This document shows positions 61,777-64,000 of a stretch of DNA of 64,000 bases, piece by piece. Under the pieces are notes generated by a model, which was not told the DNA's origin, searched no databases, and worked only from the letters and a program-made list of their open reading frames with translations. The DNA is taken from NCBI RefSeq assembly GCF_006402735.1, contig NZ_CP017174.1, positions 6,676,001 to 6,740,000 on the forward strand, read 5' to 3'. This DNA comes from Myxococcus xanthus (GTDB lineage Bacteria; Myxococcota; Myxococcia; Myxococcales; Myxococcaceae). Numbering within the stretch: the stretch's first letter is position 1; each line of letters opens with the position of its first letter. The position numbers were made by a program, and so were the translations under genes.

Positions 61777-61806
61777 CGTCTTCACCGGCGCGTGCCGGTG
61801 AAGACG
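61777..61806. terminator. Bidirectional terminator hairpin between convergent genes
   Basis: A perfect 13-bp stem (CGTCTTCACCGGC / GCCGGTGAAGACG) with a 4-base GCGT loop lies 17 bases after the oxidoreductase stop. It also overlaps the last eight codons of the minus-strand lipoprotein gene. Being symmetrical it can act on both transcripts. T-runs are absent on both sides. Confidence 0.65.
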
Positions 61807-62447
61807 CGAATCATCTCCTGGTAGTTCTGGATGAGGTCTTCCTCGCGCGTCAGGACGACGTCGACGTTCGCATCGCCGTAGTCGCGGCGGGCGTCAGCCA
61901 GCGTCTGGAAGGCCTCCACCTGGGCGCGCATCGACGCCACCTGGGGCGCCATGCCCTGTTGCTGCTCGGGCGGCAGCTTCGCCTGGAGCGACTCCAGCTT
62001 CTTCAGCTCCTCATCGTACTGGAGCGTGCGCCCCAGCTGCCGCTGGCTGATGACGGCGGTGACGACCTCGGCGATGCCGTTGACGTCCGCCTCGGAGAGC
62101 TGTGCCTCGCGGCGCGCCTCGGCCTCCGCCTTGGCCTTGGCTTCCACCACCTTCAAGCCCTCGCGCGCGGCGGCCATGGCCTCCGGGGTGCCGGCGTCCA
62201 CCAGCGCCCCCAGGTTCTGCAGGCCCTTCATGAGCGAGCCGTACACATCCAGCATCCGCCGCTGGTAGCCCACGTACGCGTCCAGCTTCTCCTTCGTCAC
62301 CGTGTAGGGGCCAGCCTCCACCACACCGGCGGGAGCGCCGGGGGCCTGCTCACCCACCGCCCCGGCGGGCGGCGCGGAAGCGTCCTCGGGTTTCTTGCAG
62401 GCCGAGAAGGCCACGAGCACCCACAGTCCCCACAGCACCTTGCGCAC
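61782..62447 (-). CDS. Lipoprotein with helical periplasmic domain
   Basis: The product has 221 residues; the lipobox VAFSAC gives Cys17, then a Pro/Ala/Gly linker. Residues 50-221 are helical: KEKLDAYVGYQRRMLDVYGS, AREGLKVVEAKAKAEAEARR, DEELKKLESLQAKLPPEQQQ, VASMRAQVEAFQTLADARRD. No catalytic motif; perhaps a coiled-coil periplasmic tether. Its 3' end forms part of a terminator hairpin. It is divergent from sixA with a 192-base gap. Confidence 0.8.
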   Translation of the reverse strand: MRKVLWGLWVLVAFSACKKPEDASAPPAGAVGEQAPGAPAGVVEAGPYTVTKEKLDAYVGYQRRMLDVYGSLMKGLQNLGALVDAGTPEAMAAAREGLKVVEAKAKAEAEARREAQLSEADVNGIAEVVTAVISQRQLGRTLQYDEELKKLESLQAKLPPEQQQGMAPQVASMRAQVEAFQTLADARRDYGDANVDVVLTREEDLIQNYQEMIRVFTGTRR

Positions 62448-62639
62448 GCGCTTTCCTCCAGACGGGACATGTCAGCCCCTCATGTATGCTGCTCCGGCAA
62501 CCTGGGCGGTGAGAGGCGTCCCGCCTCTGTCTGTCATGGTGGGGTTGTTCCGGCCACTGAACAATCGCCGCATTACCTTTGACCAACCCTGCCGCGCTCG
62601 TGTACGAACCGCGGTTCTGTCGAAAGCGGTGGAGGGAAT

Positions 62640-63137
62640 TTGAGGCTTTTCCTGGTTAGGCACGCGGATGCGGACGCGGAGATCCCCGAGGGTCTCGGTG
62701 ACGAGGCACGCGCCCTCACCGCGAAGTCCCGCACCAGCACCGCCCACCACTTCGCTTCGCTGACCGAGCGCATTGGTCCCGTGGGGCGCATCCTGACCAG
62801 CCCGCTGGTTCGCACGGTGCAGACGGCGCAGATCCTCTCCATCTCCGCCAAGTTCGAGGGCCCGCTGAAGGTGCATCGCTGCTTGCTGCCCGACATGCCC
62901 GTGGGCGCGGTGGAGCCGGTGCTCAACGAATACGCGGACGAGAACCTCGTCCTCGTGGGTCACCAGCCGTCCATGGGCGCCCTGGCGGCCCATCTGCTCG
63001 GCATGCAGTCCTTCCCCAAGCCCGTCAACCCGGGCACCGTCATCGGCCTGGAGCGCGCGGAGGGGGAGTCTTCACCGCCGTTCAAGTTCCTGTTCTACGC
63101 CGCCCCTGGTCAGCAGGTGCTCGACATCATCCAGTGA
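62640..63137 (+). CDS. sixA: SixA-type phosphohistidine phosphatase
   Basis: The product has 165 residues and starts with TTG at 62640; GGAGGG lies four bases upstream, which decides the start. The histidine-phosphatase fold has the phospho-acceptor in LFLVRHADADAE (RH), then ILTSPLVRTVQTAQIL and a second His in LVLVGHQPSMG. SixA removes phosphate from histidine phosphotransfer domains or PTS proteins. It is followed 13 bases later by cyaY, perhaps co-transcribed. Confidence 0.94.
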   Translation: MRLFLVRHADADAEIPEGLGDEARALTAKSRTSTAHHFASLTERIGPVGRILTSPLVRTVQTAQILSISAKFEGPLKVHRCLLPDMPVGAVEPVLNEYADENLVLVGHQPSMGALAAHLLGMQSFPKPVNPGTVIGLERAEGESSPPFKFLFYAAPGQQVLDIIQ

Positions 63138-63150
63138 GGCCATTGCGGCC

Positions 63151-63483
63151 ATGATGGACGAAGCTCGCTACAACCAGCTGGTCTCCGCCGCGTTCAAGCG
63201 CATCCTCGCCGCGGCGGATGCCATCGACCCCGACATCCTGGAAGCCGACAGCACCGGCGACATGGTGACGCTCACCGCGGCCTCGCGGGAGAAGTGCATC
63301 GTCAACACCCAGCGCGCCGTGCGGCAGATCTGGGTGGCGGGCCGGGGTCAGGGCATCCACTTCGACTACGACGCGGCCACCGGCACCTGGAAGGACGACA
63401 AGGGCCGGGGCCTGGAGTTGATGTCCTTCGTCGCGGACGTCGTCCGCGGCATCACCGGGGCGGACTTCGCCTATCCCGGCTGA
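63151..63483 (+). CDS. cyaY: Frataxin homologue (iron donor for Fe-S assembly)
   Basis: The product has 110 residues, the usual length. The family pattern is complete: YNQLVSAAFKRILAAADAID, ILEADSTGDMVTLTAASREK, IVNTQRAVRQIWVAGRGQGI, HFDYDAATGTWKDDKGRGLE. Acidic residues in the first helix and at ILEAD would bind iron. It modulates IscS/Fe-S cluster formation in the cytoplasm. Its last 13 bases overlap the end of the convergent GGDEF gene. Confidence 0.93.
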   Translation: MMDEARYNQLVSAAFKRILAAADAIDPDILEADSTGDMVTLTAASREKCIVNTQRAVRQIWVAGRGQGIHFDYDAATGTWKDDKGRGLELMSFVADVVRGITGADFAYPG

Positions 63484-64000
63484 GTCCTGCCGCTCGCGGC
63501 CTCCACCCAGTCACCACCCGCGGCCTGAGCGCGGCGCAGGGCCTCTCCGGCCTCTTTGAGGAGGCCGCCGAAGCTGACCTGGGCCAGGGCGCCCGCCACG
63601 GGTCCACGGCCCGGCGGGGGCTCGGAGACGGCGACGCCCACGGAGGCGCTGGCGCCCTCGAAGGCCGTCAGGGACTTGATGAGCTCGCGCAGGCGCTGCC
63701 CCACCACCAGCGCGCCGGAGCGCGGCGTGTGCGGGAGGAAGACGACGAAGCGGCTGTCCGCGAAGGGCACGGCGACGTCGATGTCGCGCACGCCGGACAC
63801 GAGCAGTCCCAGGGCCTCGGCGAGCGCGAGCTTCCGCGCGGCGGGGGCCAGGGGCGCGGCTTTCTCCGCGAACTTGTCGATGTCCACCAGCAGCACGGCG
63901 ATGGGGTAGCGGTAGCGCCGGCTGCGCTTCACTTCCATCAACATCAGCCGCTTGAGGAACTCGAAGTCCGGAGAGGAGCCGACCGCCGCCAGGTCAGACC
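63471..64000 (-). CDS. Degenerate GGDEF-domain protein (5' part beyond window)
   Basis: The frame is open from 64000 down to a TAG at 63471-63473; the start lies outside. It reads GSSPDFEFLKRLMLMEVKRS, RRYRYPIAVLLVDIDKFAEK, the opening of a diguanylate cyclase domain. The GGDEF loop itself is replaced by ADSRFVVFLPHTP, so the active site is lost. It likely serves as a receptor or scaffold in c-di-GMP signalling, or another partner role. A receiver domain may precede it, but cannot be seen. Confidence 0.85.
   Translation of the reverse strand, partial: SDLAAVGSSPDFEFLKRLMLMEVKRSRRYRYPIAVLLVDIDKFAEKAAPLAPAARKLALAEALGLLVSGVRDIDVAVPFADSRFVVFLPHTPRSGALVVGQRLRELIKSLTAFEGASASVGVAVSEPPPGRGPVAGALAQVSFGGLLKEAGEALRRAQAAGGDWVEAASGRTQPG

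Overview
The window is very GC-rich, almost wall-to-wall coding DNA from a myxobacterium, most likely Myxococcus or a close relative. Support comes from a MYXO-CTERM sorting tail (47404-48654), many lipoproteins with Asp/Gly/Ser/Thr-rich spacers, a large LuxR regulator of the MalT/LAL type, TPR and WG-repeat proteins, and extreme third-position GC. The species call is inference. About 53 intact genes, one tRNA and several decayed genes can be supported.

Layout. 1-800: scrambled remnants, including the C-terminus of a tyrosine recombinase. 821-4645: Ala-rich protein, PEGA-like lipoprotein, WG-repeat protein and a zinc-ribbon protein. 4702-4933: a nonsense-mutated alpha/beta-hydrolase remnant. 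4947-16709: cell-envelope genes: beta-helix lipoprotein, monofunctional transglycosylase (mtgA), TPR protein, LVIVD-repeat lipoprotein, collagen-like lipoprotein and an S9 prolyl-oligopeptidase-type peptidase. 17474-18747: decayed genes, ending in a frame interrupted by a single TGA that might be recoded. 19560-25452: beta-propeller/di-haem cytochrome divergent from a MalT-like regulator. 25615-29499: acetyltransferase, YdeI-like protein, tandem Cys-rich secreted paralogues, cupin and cold-shock protein.

29849-32776 is a metal- or envelope-stress-type operon: CpxP/Spy-like protein, His-rich peptide, OmpR-family regulator and His-rich sensor kinase. 36470-32785 (minus strand) holds haem O synthase (ctaB), an ABC exporter and a cupredoxin lipoprotein, probably linked to oxidase or copper biogenesis. 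After a big TPR protein and tRNA-Ala(CGC), which has a clear sigma70 promoter and terminator, comes a DUF2760 + two-Hsp70 module (39526-44879). 45571-48654 pairs a 5'-nucleotidase with a phytase-like protein (phosphorus scavenging).

48797-50698 encodes Gmd and Rmd, the GDP-D-rhamnose route. Glycosyltransferases at 52754-57820 probably belong to the same surface-polysaccharide theme. The right end has a 1259-residue GltD/PyrK-type fused oxidoreductase, a lipoprotein, SixA, frataxin (cyaY) and a degenerate GGDEF protein cut by the window edge.

The most unusual items are the in-frame TGA gene with a SECIS-like hairpin (18364-18747), the DUF2760/Hsp70/Hsp70 module, the GltD-PyrK fusion, the His-rich two-component operon and the collagen-like lipoprotein. 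No CRISPR array, intact prophage, insertion sequence or rRNA was seen.
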